Shown: positions 31,276 to 41,649 of the stretch, one piece after another
Layout: the number at the start of each line of letters is the position of its first letter
Numbering within the stretch: position 1 is the first letter of the stretch
Assembly: GCA_027922465.2 (NCBI GenBank)
Contig: BQMF02000299.1
Coordinates: forward strand, 1-64,000
Reading direction: 5' to 3'
Origin: Turritopsis dohrnii
Taxonomy: Eukaryota; Cnidaria; Hydrozoa; Anthoathecata; Oceaniidae
DNA: 64,000 nt
The notes under the pieces: model-generated
Told to the model about the DNA's origin: nothing
What the model saw: only the letters and a program-made list of their open reading frames with translations
The model's database searches: none
Made by a program: the position numbers and the translations under genes

Positions 31276-32999
31276 ATTATTATCAGGACAAGCATCTCTA
31301 ATTTTCATGTCTTTTTTCGAAAAAGGACATTTCACTTCTATCACTTTTACATTACCATCTTTGTCTAAAACGATACCATCAGGACTTTCACCTAACCAAG
31401 GATACTTTGGATTTATAAGAAATCCACATTTAGTGACTGATGTTCCAGAAAGTTCTTCATATTTTTTTCATAGAAACACCTTCATTTTTCCCCATTCACA
31501 ATACTTCGATGTGAACTTTTTTGTTCGTAACAGTTTTTGAAGCAATGATTTTGGGTAAAGAGTAGGTCGTCTGTTAATAACTGTACCAAAATTGAAAGCA
31601 GTGATTGGTTTCTTTCTTTCTTCATACCATCTATTGGAAGATGCCTGACTTAATGTGGCTTCTTCAATTTCTCTGATGTCATCTTTTATGTCATCTTTTT
31701 CCACAAATAAATTGTCGCAAATAAATTTTGTTGGAATAAAGTCAACTTTGTTAAGTTCACGTTATTAGAGCCAATTTTGTCAATTAACATTTGGACAGTT
31801 CTACGAGAAATCTTGTTACTCAAACCATTATCTTTATTACTCTGATATTCCTTAATGGATGTGTCAAAAAATGTACATGGTTTGTAATTGTTTCCTTCTA
31901 ATAATTTTGCAAATACCAGGCTTTTTCCAATAGATTGTAAATCATTGCTAAGTTTTTTTATTTTTTCCTCATTAGGTTGATGTGCAAATAGTGGTGTGAC
32001 ACAAAAGTCTCTGTTCCCAGTAACTGACTTTCGTTTACGACTCTTATTAATGTCTTTGTCAATATCAGCTTTAAAAAATGTAAATTCTGAAAATTTGATT
32101 GGGTTTGAATTGGTTGTTTCTCCTGGCACATGCCATTTTTGCAAAACATCTGTGCATGTTTTATCATCTGGTACAGTCTTTAAATTTAAAGTTTTATATT
32201 CCACCAACAATTACATGATATAGCACAGCAGCAACATACTTACAACAACCTCCAGCACCAGCTTTGCAATTACATTTTGCATAAAATATATCACCGGTTA
32301 CTTGATATAAATGTACATAAACCGTATACTTGTCTTTTTTCATTGAGGCAGCAACAAAACATTTAACAAGAAAACAAAATTTCTCCACTGTAACGTTTCA
32401 CTTTACTCTTACTTTTTTTTTACATAGTTTTCTCTAAATAACTGATAACCAAGAATTTTATGCTTGTTTGCACCTCTTGATTCGTTGTCGAAGCTTTTTT
32501 CAAGAACTAAGTACTTGTGAATCCTTTCGTAAGATATTGAAGGCAATTCAGTAAGATCAGTGTTCCAATCTTTGATTCCAACATCATTTTCTTCGACTAC
32601 TTCCGATACTTCTGAAGTAGGAATTTCTCTGAAAACAGGCCTTGGACCCACGCTAGAGCTTTGAAAAAAGCTAGGATCCAAGTCTTCAGAAGTAATAAGT
32701 GGATCTATACTTGAATTTAAATTGATTTGGTTCTCCATCTTCCTATTCTCTCCTCTCATAAACTGAACTTTCTTGAATGTTTATAATCACAAGAAAGTGT
32801 AGAATTATGAAGATAACACATTTTGGACATTTTTTAAACCGTTCAACGATTAAACATTATAGAGATAACCTGAGTCTCCTAAATAAAGTGCCACATCAAA
32901 TATATGCTTTCAAAGAAAAGTTTCGAAAGTTCATTATTAAGTGGTAAATAGAACTACCACAATGCATTGCAGTTTTAGCGAATAGGGGGAACGGGGAAT

Positions 33000-34389
33000 T
33001 ATATGTTCACTCAACTTTTAATAATTAATTTGTTCATTTGTGTGTCATTCTTTAAAATTATCAATAGACTCAAAAAAACTTTTCAAATTCATTAAATTAT
33101 GTCTCGTTCTTTAATAAGAAGTCTAGTCATACTTAACATTTTGCATGAGTTTAGAGTAAAAAAACCAGTTAGGGAATTATCAAAATATATGATGAACTAC
33201 ATGAACAAAATAAAAATATGCAAATTTAAATCCCCACAAGACGAGAGATTGTTAAGTTAATAGTAAGTTTACTTCAAAGTTTGTTAATGATTGGATTTGA
33301 AAGTTAGTTTCCTTTAGTTTTTTAAATAAGTATACCATAGTTACTTTGATTTTATTCAGGTGAAATAAAAACTAACAAATGGAATTGAGTATGTAAGTTT
33401 TTATACGAAATCGTCATCACTTGACATACCAGGTATACATTTCTTAAATTTCATGGTTCTTTTGGTTCCATTTTTTTTTTTTTTTTTGGCCCCTATCTTT
33501 TCATAATTATCCGGATGATATATTCTAGGCATCTTCCTTTTCTTCCTAACAGTTGCGTGCTTAAAACATCGATACATGATTATTTAGTCGCTCACCTCCC
33601 ATGTCCACTTGCTCTGTATCACTTTAGCAATAAACGTCAAATTTCCTTATAAACGGCTCGTACAACTTGTGTTCAATCAGAAGCAGACTCGAAGTCACAA
33701 CTTCTGGTAAAACCAATCCTTTATCAGTGTAACAATACATTCAAAACGTAGAGAGAGAAAACTCCAACTTTTTATTAGCTTTTGTTTTAAAAAAGTTATG
33801 CGCTCTAACATGGGTGCTATCAAACATAAGGGGGAAATGGTTTATCTTCTTAAAAAGATCACACAGGAGGACAGAAAAAAAGGCACGTGCTAAATGAATA
33901 AAGTGAATAAAAAACATTTTGTTTCATGATACTCTTTTTTTACCTATCGGTTTTTAAACATTTTGATTGCTCGAAAAAAAAGTTTACCCGTCTCAGACAG
34001 TCAGGCAAGGATACGTTAGGATACACTGGCGAACATGTTGCCACGTTCTGCCACTGCTGCTTTTTGTCCAAACTGTTTAATCAATTACTTTCTTTGTATT
34101 TAGTTGAAGTATTATTGTCAACGTAGTCAACGTAGTCCTTGGAATATAAAACTAACAATAATAATAAAAGCAAAACATTATTCCTATTAGTTCATCAGCC
34201 AAATAAAGTCACGTTCGATTGGGGCTGCAATGTATTTGCTTCGAACTCCCGTCGCACACAAAAAAGAAATAATTTTGCTCACAATCTACCATTTTGCGTG
34301 ACTTACAAACAAACAAACAAACAGACAGACGGAGAATAGGCTATTAATATATAGACACATAAGTTGCTTAATAATAACGAACCCAAGGA
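33000..34389. other. 1.4-kb non-coding stretch
   Basis: Between the right inverted repeat of the YqaJ element and the end of the Merlin gene I see only AT-rich sequence with homopolymer runs (T16 near 33470) and a short CAAA microsatellite near 34305-34325. No family is recognised. Confidence 0.5.
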
Positions 34390-35298
34390 CTATTTAGTTT
34401 TACTCATATCACCGACATCTTGTCTGTCGTTAACAACACATGGACTTGTTGGATATTCAACTGCTTGAACGTCATCAAGGTCTGCTGGTGTTTCATCTTC
34501 CACTAAAACAGTGGCATCCATATCCTATAATGCAAACAGTAACCAGTAAGTTTTATATCTAATTATTTTGATATTGCACACATATAGCTGTTTTCACTAC
34601 CTTGAAATAATCTTCAAAATCTTGCACTACTTCTATGTTTTCTGGATCTACAGATGCAATGGGATTATTTTCGAAATCTAAATTTCGTATACCATTCTCC
34701 ACATCGTAGATCTTTTGCAGATAGTCGAGAAACTGGAGGATGCGATCTTCATTTTTATGGTGCTTCCTTCATATTATTTCACATAGATGGCCACTGAAGA
34801 AAAGCATTAGCAAATTATGGTATACTGAAATGCTTGATCGGAAAGGCTGGAATAGAAGAATTCATGGGGTCCGAGCGGCCACCCGACCTAGATAGATAGA
34901 TTCACAACTATTACCATTAGTAACTTTGAAATGTTTAAACTTACTTAAAATTTGAGGAACTTGTCCCATAAAGTTTTCTAAAATGGTTTTTTGCATGAGC
35001 CCATGCACCTTCAATCCTATTTGTTGTGACTTCAACAATTTCTTCTATGACTACATTTTTGTATCTAGATTTAAAAGCTGTTTTATGGCACACAGAAAAG
35101 TGCTTGAATCTATGGGAATTGGGTTTCTGATATGATGCCCATTCATTAGAAAGTATCCTTGTTTCCGGTTTCACGTACCTTTTTAACCAGGAAACTAATA
35201 CACCCTTCGTATGCTCATCAACCGGGAACAATAGCAGTCGATTGGTTGATGTTTCAATGATCCCTACAACATAGATGAGTTGCATTTTATGACTATTA

Positions 35299-36087
35299 AG
35301 GTCGCTATACACGAAAGAATAATAAAGAAGAATTCATGAAGAATTTAATGTTCTTAATTATCTTTTGTTATTCTCCTGTGTATTCGTTTCAAGAATAATC
35401 GAAGAATTTGTTATTCTTGCTACATCGTCTATTGTTCAAAATTCTTCCTATTTTTAAATACAAATTCAAATCAGTTTGATTTTAATCAAATGTTGAAGAA
35501 TAATAAACAATTAAATGATGTAAAAACCTATTGAAATTAAGAAATGTAGCCATCCTGTCGCCATTTGTTTTTGTTCAGTATTTTTGTTGAGTGCTTTTGT
35601 TGAGTTGTTGGTGACTTGAGAAATCAAATGAAATGTATCTGTATTCATTCGCAAATATCTTATGAAGTGCTCTTGGTCATTCAATCGCAGTTGGCATAAA
35701 ATGTTAGCATATGCACCTTTCACTTCTTCACACGTAGCCAATCTTTCATCCAAACACTTTTCTTTTTTGTTGTTTTTTTATCTGAAGATCTCAATACTTC
35801 ATTGGCACATCCAAGGGTTATAATTGCCGAACAAACACAAATTATTTCTTCTACTTCCATATCCATTTCTGAAAATATCTTGACACTTCTTTAATGTTCA
35901 ATGAAGATTTGATTAATGAAAAGAAAATTCCGTCGTGTATCCAAGAAAAGAATGAGAAAAGAATAATACATCAAGAATTGAATTACATGATTATTCTTCT
36001 CAAATCTTTACGTAGAATAGGAATTCGAAAAGAATAATGAAATTCTTCACAAATTCTTCCTTATTATTCTTTCGTGTGTAGGGGCCT
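35299..36087. mobile_element. PIF/Harbinger non-autonomous derivative nested in a Merlin intron
   Basis: The inverted repeats AGGTCGCTATACACGAAAG (left) and the reverse complement AGGCCCCTACACACGAAAG (right) continue with AATAATAAxGAAGAATT for ~35 bp. The element is flanked by a clean TTA duplication (35296-35298 and 36088-36090), the hallmark of Harbinger insertion. Its 789-bp interior keeps only an N-terminal transposase fragment on the minus strand. Confidence 0.88.
35511..35753 (-). pseudogene. Harbinger transposase N-terminal fragment
   Basis: This 80-residue fragment reads GAYANILCQLRLNDQEHFIR followed by YLRMNTDTFHLISQV, the conserved N-terminal region of Harbinger DDE proteins (helix-rich, before the catalytic core). 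The catalytic domain is missing, so the element depends on a partner for movement. Reading ends at a stop after FLISIGFYII, where ATG(L)RFLATG-type sequence would normally continue. Confidence 0.82.
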
Positions 36088-36994
36088 TTACATCGTAAAA
36101 GCCTGTTTTTGTCTGAAGCTTTTGTGATACTTACCAAATATCCAAAGTTGTGGGTTTTTAACTTCGCCACAGTGATACTCTATTTTCTGTCCGAACAAAG
36201 ATTCGTCGATTTCAACAGTGCCTTTAATTAAGAATATGTTGAGGTATCCTGTTAAAGATAACAACTAAATGCTTTGTAACTTGAAAAGTGTAGAAATTTA
36301 CCTTTAAATATATGTTTCGAGTGAAGCATATCACTAACATACTTTTTAAACAAATAAAAAATTAGCATAATCAACACTGGTGTGGCCATATGTAACTCCA
36401 GGTTTGACATAGCATTTCAGCATGTTGGCTCCTTGTAAAAATTCTGAGGAACACAAACTTGTCTTGCAGGGTATATTTTGTCCCTTCGAAAAAGGAATCC
36501 CTTCGAAAAAGGAATATCTACGAAAATTCATGATTTTTGTTTCTTCTACGAGACGCTTATGTCCAATGACTTTTTGCGCAAATTCAAGGTACATTCCTCG
36601 TTGCTGTGTTGACACATCAAATTCAACCTTAAAAAGCCATTTTGTTGTAACCAATTCAAAAAAGCTTGTAATTTATAAAAATTGAAAGGATTCAATAAAT
36701 CATTCAATGTTAAATCATCTATCTACATCTTTTTTACGGTTTTGGTAACTTTTGAAGACTTTTTTTCAATCCACCATGTTCGTACAAATTGTTACCAGGT
36801 ATGTAAATGTTCCTTGTCTGACGTCTTTCATAGGTAATCTGTGGGGATTATGATATGCAACAGTGGGTGGGGAGAATAAAAATACCATTTTTGAAGTGGA
36901 TGTTATGCCGTCCATTTTATTGAATATTTCACAGTTAAAGTGAAGCGCTGCAACATTCATGACATTATCAACAAAGATAAAATGGATCATCTTT

Positions 36995-37312
36995 GTTGGC
37001 AAGATCAGTAAGTAAGTAAGTAGAGTAAGGGAGTTTTTAGTCCTTGGGCTTCCATCCGTAATGGTTGGTTCTTCCGCCCGCCGACTTGCAACTATTAGTT
37101 GACTTACCGCCAGAGATACGTATAGCATTGCTCTAACTTGCCCGAAGGCCAGTGTGCAGTCAGTTGATGGCTCCTAATGGGCTGACACGCTGCTTTTAAA
37201 GCGCATCGGAGTGGTGTATTGAGATACGACATGACTGGACTCGAACACGGGTCGCAGCGGTCGCACTCAAAGGTATTAACCACTACACCATCGCTGCACA
37301 AATCAGCATCAG
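36995..37312 (-). mobile_element. tRNA-derived SINE
   Basis: On the minus strand the head begins near 37312 with an RNA polymerase III A box (GATGGTGTAGTGGTTAATAC) and a B box (GTGTTCGAGTCC), the tRNA-like start. A GC-richer body of ~210 bases follows (with GGCGGAAGAACC and ACGGATGGAAGCCCAAGG). The tail is (CTTA)n-like, ending in CTTACTTACTTACTGATC. The body could belong to one of the conserved metazoan SINE domains, but I cannot name which. Target duplications are not clear (AGATCAG occurs at both sides). Confidence 0.75.
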
Positions 37313-38179
37313 ATCAGCATCTGTCACATCAACAAATCCCAAGGTGCGAATTGATTTACTTCTTTTGATTAGCAGAGTTTTACTCCCTCCTATGAATACT
37401 TGGCCTGAAAACTTGAGAGTACGGTTTTTAAAGTGGCCCATGGGAGACATGGATACAGCAATCACGCTATGGTTTTTGATTGGTAAGTTTGTTATTAATT
37501 GCTAAGGCAACTTCTTGAAACTTAGTTAAACTTGCTTATTTAAGTTAAATATTCTCCATTATATTGTTGATTTGCTTATCTACTAGATATATGAAACTTT
37601 ATCACATTCTATTTTAGGAAATGACTGTGCACCCATAATTGCAGCCAAATGGATAATGACATGCACATTATCAAGAAAAGAAGTAATCAAATAATGCATA
37701 TATATTCCAAGATTAACGAAAACCAACACAGTCTATTTCATGGTAGACAACTTTATTTTATTGGCAATGCAACGGATTGGAGAACAGATAGATAAAGTTC
37801 ATAATTTTGATATATTACTGAGTTTGTTACTTACTTTGTGAGTATTGATGATTTAAAAACAGGTAGGTACATTTATACTTGCAATTTAATCCCAAATCTC
37901 TCAGTTTTAACCTTGTTAAATCGCATTTTCAGGAGTGAAATACATTCCTGTCATTTTCGATGAATTTCTTTATTTAGTACGTATATATTATCTTCCCTGT
38001 TTTTCAATTTCAGCTGCCAGCTCAAAAGACTTTGATGAACAAATAAAGAACGACTGTTCAAGATGTTTTATTATAAAGCTCTCTATATATACTTGCTGTT
38101 TAGTCTCGACCTAATCTCCATTTTAACTTTGAAAGTATATTCGGGAGTGAAATACATTCCTCTCATATTTCATAAAATC
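37313..38179. other. Non-coding stretch with a short direct repeat
   Basis: No gene was recognised. GGAGTGAAATACATTCCT with ~20 further similar bases occurs at about 37932-37970 and again at 38145-38183, ~213 bases apart. Confidence 0.5.
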
Positions 38180-38695
38180 TCTTAGCAATCCACTAACCCT
38201 CCCTAAGTTCAACCGTAACACAGTCAAAATCAGTTACAGTTGTATGCCGAACATTAAAGCCATCATCAACAACCACAACAAATCCCCTGTCCTTTAAGCA
38301 ACCACTGCTTGTCAACAAACATAGTCTACGAAGCAACCATAACATCCAATAAACCAAATTACAGCCCGAAATCCTACATCGGAATGACAGAAACAACTTT
38401 CAAAACATGATTTGCCAACCACAAAAAAAGCATTCAACCATCAACGTTATGAAAACGACACAGAACTTGCAAAGGAAGTGTGGAGATTGAAAAGAAAAAA
38501 CTATGATTTTAATGTAACCTGGAAGATCAAGAAGAAATGCCCACCCTACAGCCAAACGACCGGAAAATGCAATCTGTTTTTGAGTGAAAAGTTTCTGATC
38601 ATCGAAGAACAATCCATCAACAAGAACTTATTGAACTCTTGCGATAAACTGGTGTCTAAATGCCATCACCAAAATAAGTTCAAACTCCAAATATA
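38180..38695 (+). pseudogene. Fragment of a second Penelope-type GIY-YIG endonuclease
   Basis: In shifting frames the plus strand shows NIVYEATI and SYIGMTETTFKT (GIY-YIG core). Then come FNHQRYENDTELAKEVWRLK, VTWKIKKKCPPYSQTTGKCN and LFLSEKFLIIEEQSINK, the conserved C-terminal block of this endonuclease family in Penelope-like elements of invertebrates. At least one stop (in the TGA after FKT) and frameshifts are present. No RT remains upstream, so it is a short 5'-truncated remnant of a family different from the one at 16.5-18.1 kb. Confidence 0.72.
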
Positions 38696-38865
38696 TAAAA
38701 TGACGTCAATCGAGATGCCATTACTACGGAAGCCCATTAGTGCCATTTTATTACTTCACTTACTAAGTCAAGAGTCCATTCGCATTCCGCTATAATTTGT
38801 TCACTTACGGTGCTAAGTGAAGAGTTCAGCCGCATTCTGTTAATTTCTTCACTTATTACACAGTA

Positions 38866-38943
38866 AGTAGTCTCCATCAGTGTGTATATAAGATGAACAA
38901 TGGAAGTAGTCTCCATCGGTGTGTATATAAGATGAACAATGGA
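38866..38943. repeat. Two tandem 39-bp units
   Basis: The unit starting AGTAGTCTCCATCAGTGTGT appears twice in direct tandem with one base difference (CAG/CGG). The surrounding ~150 bases have no other recognisable feature. Confidence 0.85.
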
Positions 38944-39354
38944 ATAGCGGATGAGTACACGAAATGTTATAACAACAAACATGGCGCACCGAATAGAAGA
39001 AAGCACGTTTGAATTAAGTTTTTTTTGTACATTTTGGAATTAAAAGTTGTCTTTTTTTGCTTCACGTTTATTTCTTATGATAACGTACTACCACAAAGTA
39101 GATTTCAATGTTCTTTTGATTGACGTTTTGTATTGTTTTATTTAGATTTTCGAGTTCCTCAGAGAAAGAGGGTACAATGTCAGAATGTTGGAGAAAGTAA
39201 AAGATTCTTGTGTAATTTGGCATTAACTATCACTTTTTGGTTTGCTACAATATGTAAAAATATGATAATTAATGATTTTCAAACTAATGAAATGAGAATG
39301 ACCTTGTGATGATAAGGTTACAATTCAAATTTTGTTTTATTATTTTTTCTTTAG

Positions 39355-39594
39355 GTGACTAAAGAGTCAGTACACTTATTAAAAGTTGCAGATTTTAAAA
39401 GCTTTGGAGTGGCACTTGCTGATGCAAGGCTTTTGATTGAAACTTTTCAGGCAAGGGATAAGACAGCAGATTTAAAAGAGCTTGTGACTTCAATAAGAAG
39501 AAAGGAGAGTAAACTACCTCCTGGTCCTGCATCATCATCAGTTTCATCAAAATCTGCTTATAAAAGGGTGGCTAGAAAAGCTAGAAAATGTTAG
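39355..39594 (+). other. Exon-like open frame, product unknown
   Basis: An open frame of ~79 codons follows a pyrimidine-rich tract and AG (TTTTTTCTTTAG at 39343-39354), as a 3' splice site would. It encodes a helical segment (LKVADFKSFGVALADARLLI) and a Ser/Lys-rich basic tail ending in a stop. I do not recognise the family, and no preceding exon could be identified. It could be the last exon of a truncated gene or chance. Confidence 0.25.
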
Positions 39595-40249
39595 CCGGTC
39601 ATTGTCTGAGTATAAACCGACAGTCCAACTATATATAGCTGCTTTTGCCAAAAATAGAATTGGCAAAGTCGAAAAATGTTGAGATTAATAATAATAATAA
39701 TAATAATGGTATATTTCAATCTCCAAAATTTACATTTGGCTCTTCAGCTGAAAATATTATATAGTATATATGTGCAAAGTCTAGAAAATTATTTATAAAA
39801 ATATTATGTATACTAGTGAGATGCTCTGACCGGCTACGCTAGCAAAGTAGAATTGGTAAGTAGAGTGTTAAAAATTAGATATCTTGAAGATTGACTCAGA
39901 ATTGGGACGATAACTAGTCCCTGCGACTAGAAGTAATAAAAAAAACCTATGTAGCCATACAAAGATAAACCGGTTATGCAAGGCCTGTTTGTCATTTTCA
40001 ATATTTTAAGGTGAAAATAAAATAAATAATTAACTTGACTTAAAAAAAATAACATGATACTGGTAGACCACCAATGGAATAGATGACGAGATATGAACTA
40101 GGTTGGATTGGACAAAATTGGATGGGAGATAGGAATTGGAAATACTAATTGAACTAAATTGAGACTATATGGATAGGTAACCGCAATAGGCATATGAGGA
40201 TAGATACTAAATGCGAGTACGCAGGGGTCTGTACCAGTGCCTATGAACA
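39595..40249. other. Non-coding stretch with (AAT)n
   Basis: It contains an AATAATAAT run near 39689 and a 10-bp inverted pair TAGCCGGTCA/TGACCGGCTA ~240 bp apart (39593, 39828). No gene seen. Confidence 0.5.
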
Positions 40250-40809
40250 TCTATATATACTAATTCGCGATTGTCACACTTTTATTTTAGAGTGACATAT
40301 TTAGCTTTAATTTACGGTCATCGTCCTCTTATGCGCGCGTAAAACCACGTAGAGACGACAGACACTTTTTTCACGATCATTCCAAAAGCACGTGGCATCA
40401 TTTGACGTCAGATGTTTTATGATCACCGGGAATCATTGCATTGCATCTCCAATCGAACGCGACGTATTTGGGGAAATATCTCGAGAACCAATAGGGATAA
40501 CTGACGTTTTTTAGGGTCGGTGACACGGGTAATGGAGTGACGCAACATTTGGTCCTAAATTTTATTTGGTACTGCGGATATGACGTCATCACAATCTTTG
40601 ACCGATGATATATCTGTAACGGTTGGTCGTAGCGAAATGATCCCATACATTTTTTTGCTCAGTTTTTCAAGCTCTACAACATGGGTACACTTTTGAGTTG
40701 CGATTCCATGATTTATTTTTTCTTTACGGGGTACATACAGGCGAATGGTGGATTTGACCTAATGTTTTCGAAGTTAAGTTCGGTAAAAAGTTTTTACCCG
40801 GGATACTAG
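40250..40809 (+). mobile_element. Helitron-like non-autonomous element, short subfamily
   Basis: The 5' tip is A|TCTATATATACTAATTCGCG. The 3' tip is AAAAAGTTTTTACCCGGGATACTAG|T. The whole 560 bp aligns with 20797-21360. Non-coding. Confidence 0.8.
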
Positions 40810-41168
40810 TATACTATATAATAGAAATTTCAAGTAACATATTTGGTTTAAAATTAAAATTTAAGAAACTAAAAAACATTGAAATTATGATACCACTACC
40901 ATTTTTACCATTTTTATTGATGAAGTTGTGAAGAAAAAAATATTTAACTGAAATCACAAACTTCATGCTAAATTTTCCAAGTAATTTGAAGTTTGGTTGT
41001 TTTGGTCTTTTTACTTTGTTTACATTAGATGACATTATGAAAAGTGAAAAATAAACTTTCATAAAGTAACCTTTTGTTTAGTAAACTGTAGGTATTCCAC
41101 ACCACAGAGAGAATAGAGTTGCAAAAATGCAAGAAGACTGCCATAGTTATATCATGATAATGTATTCA

Positions 41169-41629
41169 TCAGTTTGCTGAATATTTTTTTCCACAACTAG
41201 AACAATACCAGTTTCTTTTCTTTGGCAACTTTTTGAGGGTAGTGCACGACAAATGTGGCACCACATTAAGCACCGTTCGCATGGCAGACTGTCTTCTTGT
41301 GCTTTAAGGAGTCTGTGACATGCAAGGCACACCCACTTCATGGTTTTTCTTTTTTCCATCAAGTCTAAGACATGAATCCACGCTGCTGGTTCGAAGTATC
41401 GTTCAACTCGATCCACATCAAAGTTTTCCTCATCTCGTACAGTATCGGGGATATCATTCGTATTACTTTCAACATCGGAGATTTTTATTAATCGTTTGCC
41501 AGCCATAGCTTCGCACACTGTACTTTTCTTAGCAAAGCATTCCATTATTTTTTGTATTCCTGCGTAAGCAAGGAATACTTTGAAACCGTTCGTGTTTTTT
41601 TTGTTTTTTTGTTTTTGTTTTTTTTTCAC
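41169..41629 (-). pseudogene. PHD-like Cys/His finger fragment
   Basis: The minus strand encodes an acidic segment, then KWVCLACHRLL, PCERCLMWCHICRALPSK and, after a one-base frameshift near 41235, a WYCSSCGKKYS end with a stop at 41169. The spacing of CxxC, CxxCxxWCHxxC and WxCxxC resembles a C-terminal PHD-type finger often seen at the ends of transposon-encoded proteins in cnidarians. The upstream Lys/Asn-rich part translates a poly-T tract that is shared with 43.18-43.26 kb and is probably not protein. Which gene the finger belonged to is unknown. Confidence 0.5.
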
Positions 41630-41649
41630 TGTCCAAACCTAGACCAATT

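Larger units (their letters stand above)
24266..32759 (-). pseudogene. SWIM zinc finger plus YqaJ-type (viral alkaline exonuclease-like) nuclease gene, split by a BEL element
   Basis: Fragments are collinear on the minus strand. The N-terminal acidic region starts at 32759. A SWIM-like finger lies near 32270-32230 (CNCKAGAGGCCKYVAA), and its last ligand, usually His, is Tyr (codon at 32236-32238). A CTDVLQKWH block and a linker (31686-32175) follow. A conserved SNRWYEERKK...FTSKYCEWG block (31470-31640) precedes the YqaJ nuclease with GESPDGIV and the EVKCP catalytic motif (31320-31410). The reading frame then enters the BEL 5' LTR at 31275 and resumes beyond 24510 with a C-terminal FFQCQCLMA...DFIVFTN segment typical of YqaJ. 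Frameshifts near 32400, 32200 and 31690, plus a TGA at ~31468, show decay. The family combines a SWIM domain with a PD-(D/E)XK nuclease. Its host role is unknown. Confidence 0.82.
23920..32999. mobile_element. TIR element carrying a SWIM-YqaJ nuclease gene
   Basis: The left end ATTCCCCATTCCCTCTATTC (23920) and the reverse complement of the right end ATTCCCCGTTCCCCCTATTC (ending 32999) match for about 50 bases. The match runs through TAAAACYGCAATGCA to TAGTTNTATTYACC. Removing the BEL insertion leaves an element of about 2.3 kb whose only gene is the SWIM-YqaJ protein. No DDE transposase is visible. Target duplications are not clear: the left flank is TGCGAGT and the right flank TATATGT. The superfamily is unknown to me. 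Confidence 0.62.
34390..36735 (-). pseudogene. Merlin-type (ISXO2/IS1595-like) transposase gene with introns
   Basis: Five exons join with consistent phase: about 36302-36735, 36135-36248, 34945-35263, 34601-34793 and 34390-34524. All introns have GT-AG ends. Exon 1 has the N-terminal region with CTLNLRK and SFFEG. Exon 2 carries the first catalytic Asp (VEIDESLFG). Exon 3 has WIFG joined to IIETSTNRLLLFPVDEH, then ILSNEWASY and NRIEGAWAHAK. The second catalytic Asp is replaced by Asn (AAT at 35155-35157), while the Glu of RIEGAW remains. Exon 4 has an in-frame TGA where HLCEII-x-RKHHK would carry Trp. In exon 1 a 17-bp tandem duplication (36485-36520) and an indel in a T-run near 36355 break the frame. 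The gene is dead. I could not locate the terminal inverted repeats. Confidence 0.82.

Noticed and set aside
39591..39840. A 245-bp MITE defined by TAGCCGGTCA/TGACCGGCTA
   Set aside because: Only 10 bases match, the flanks show no target duplication and no second copy is present in the window.
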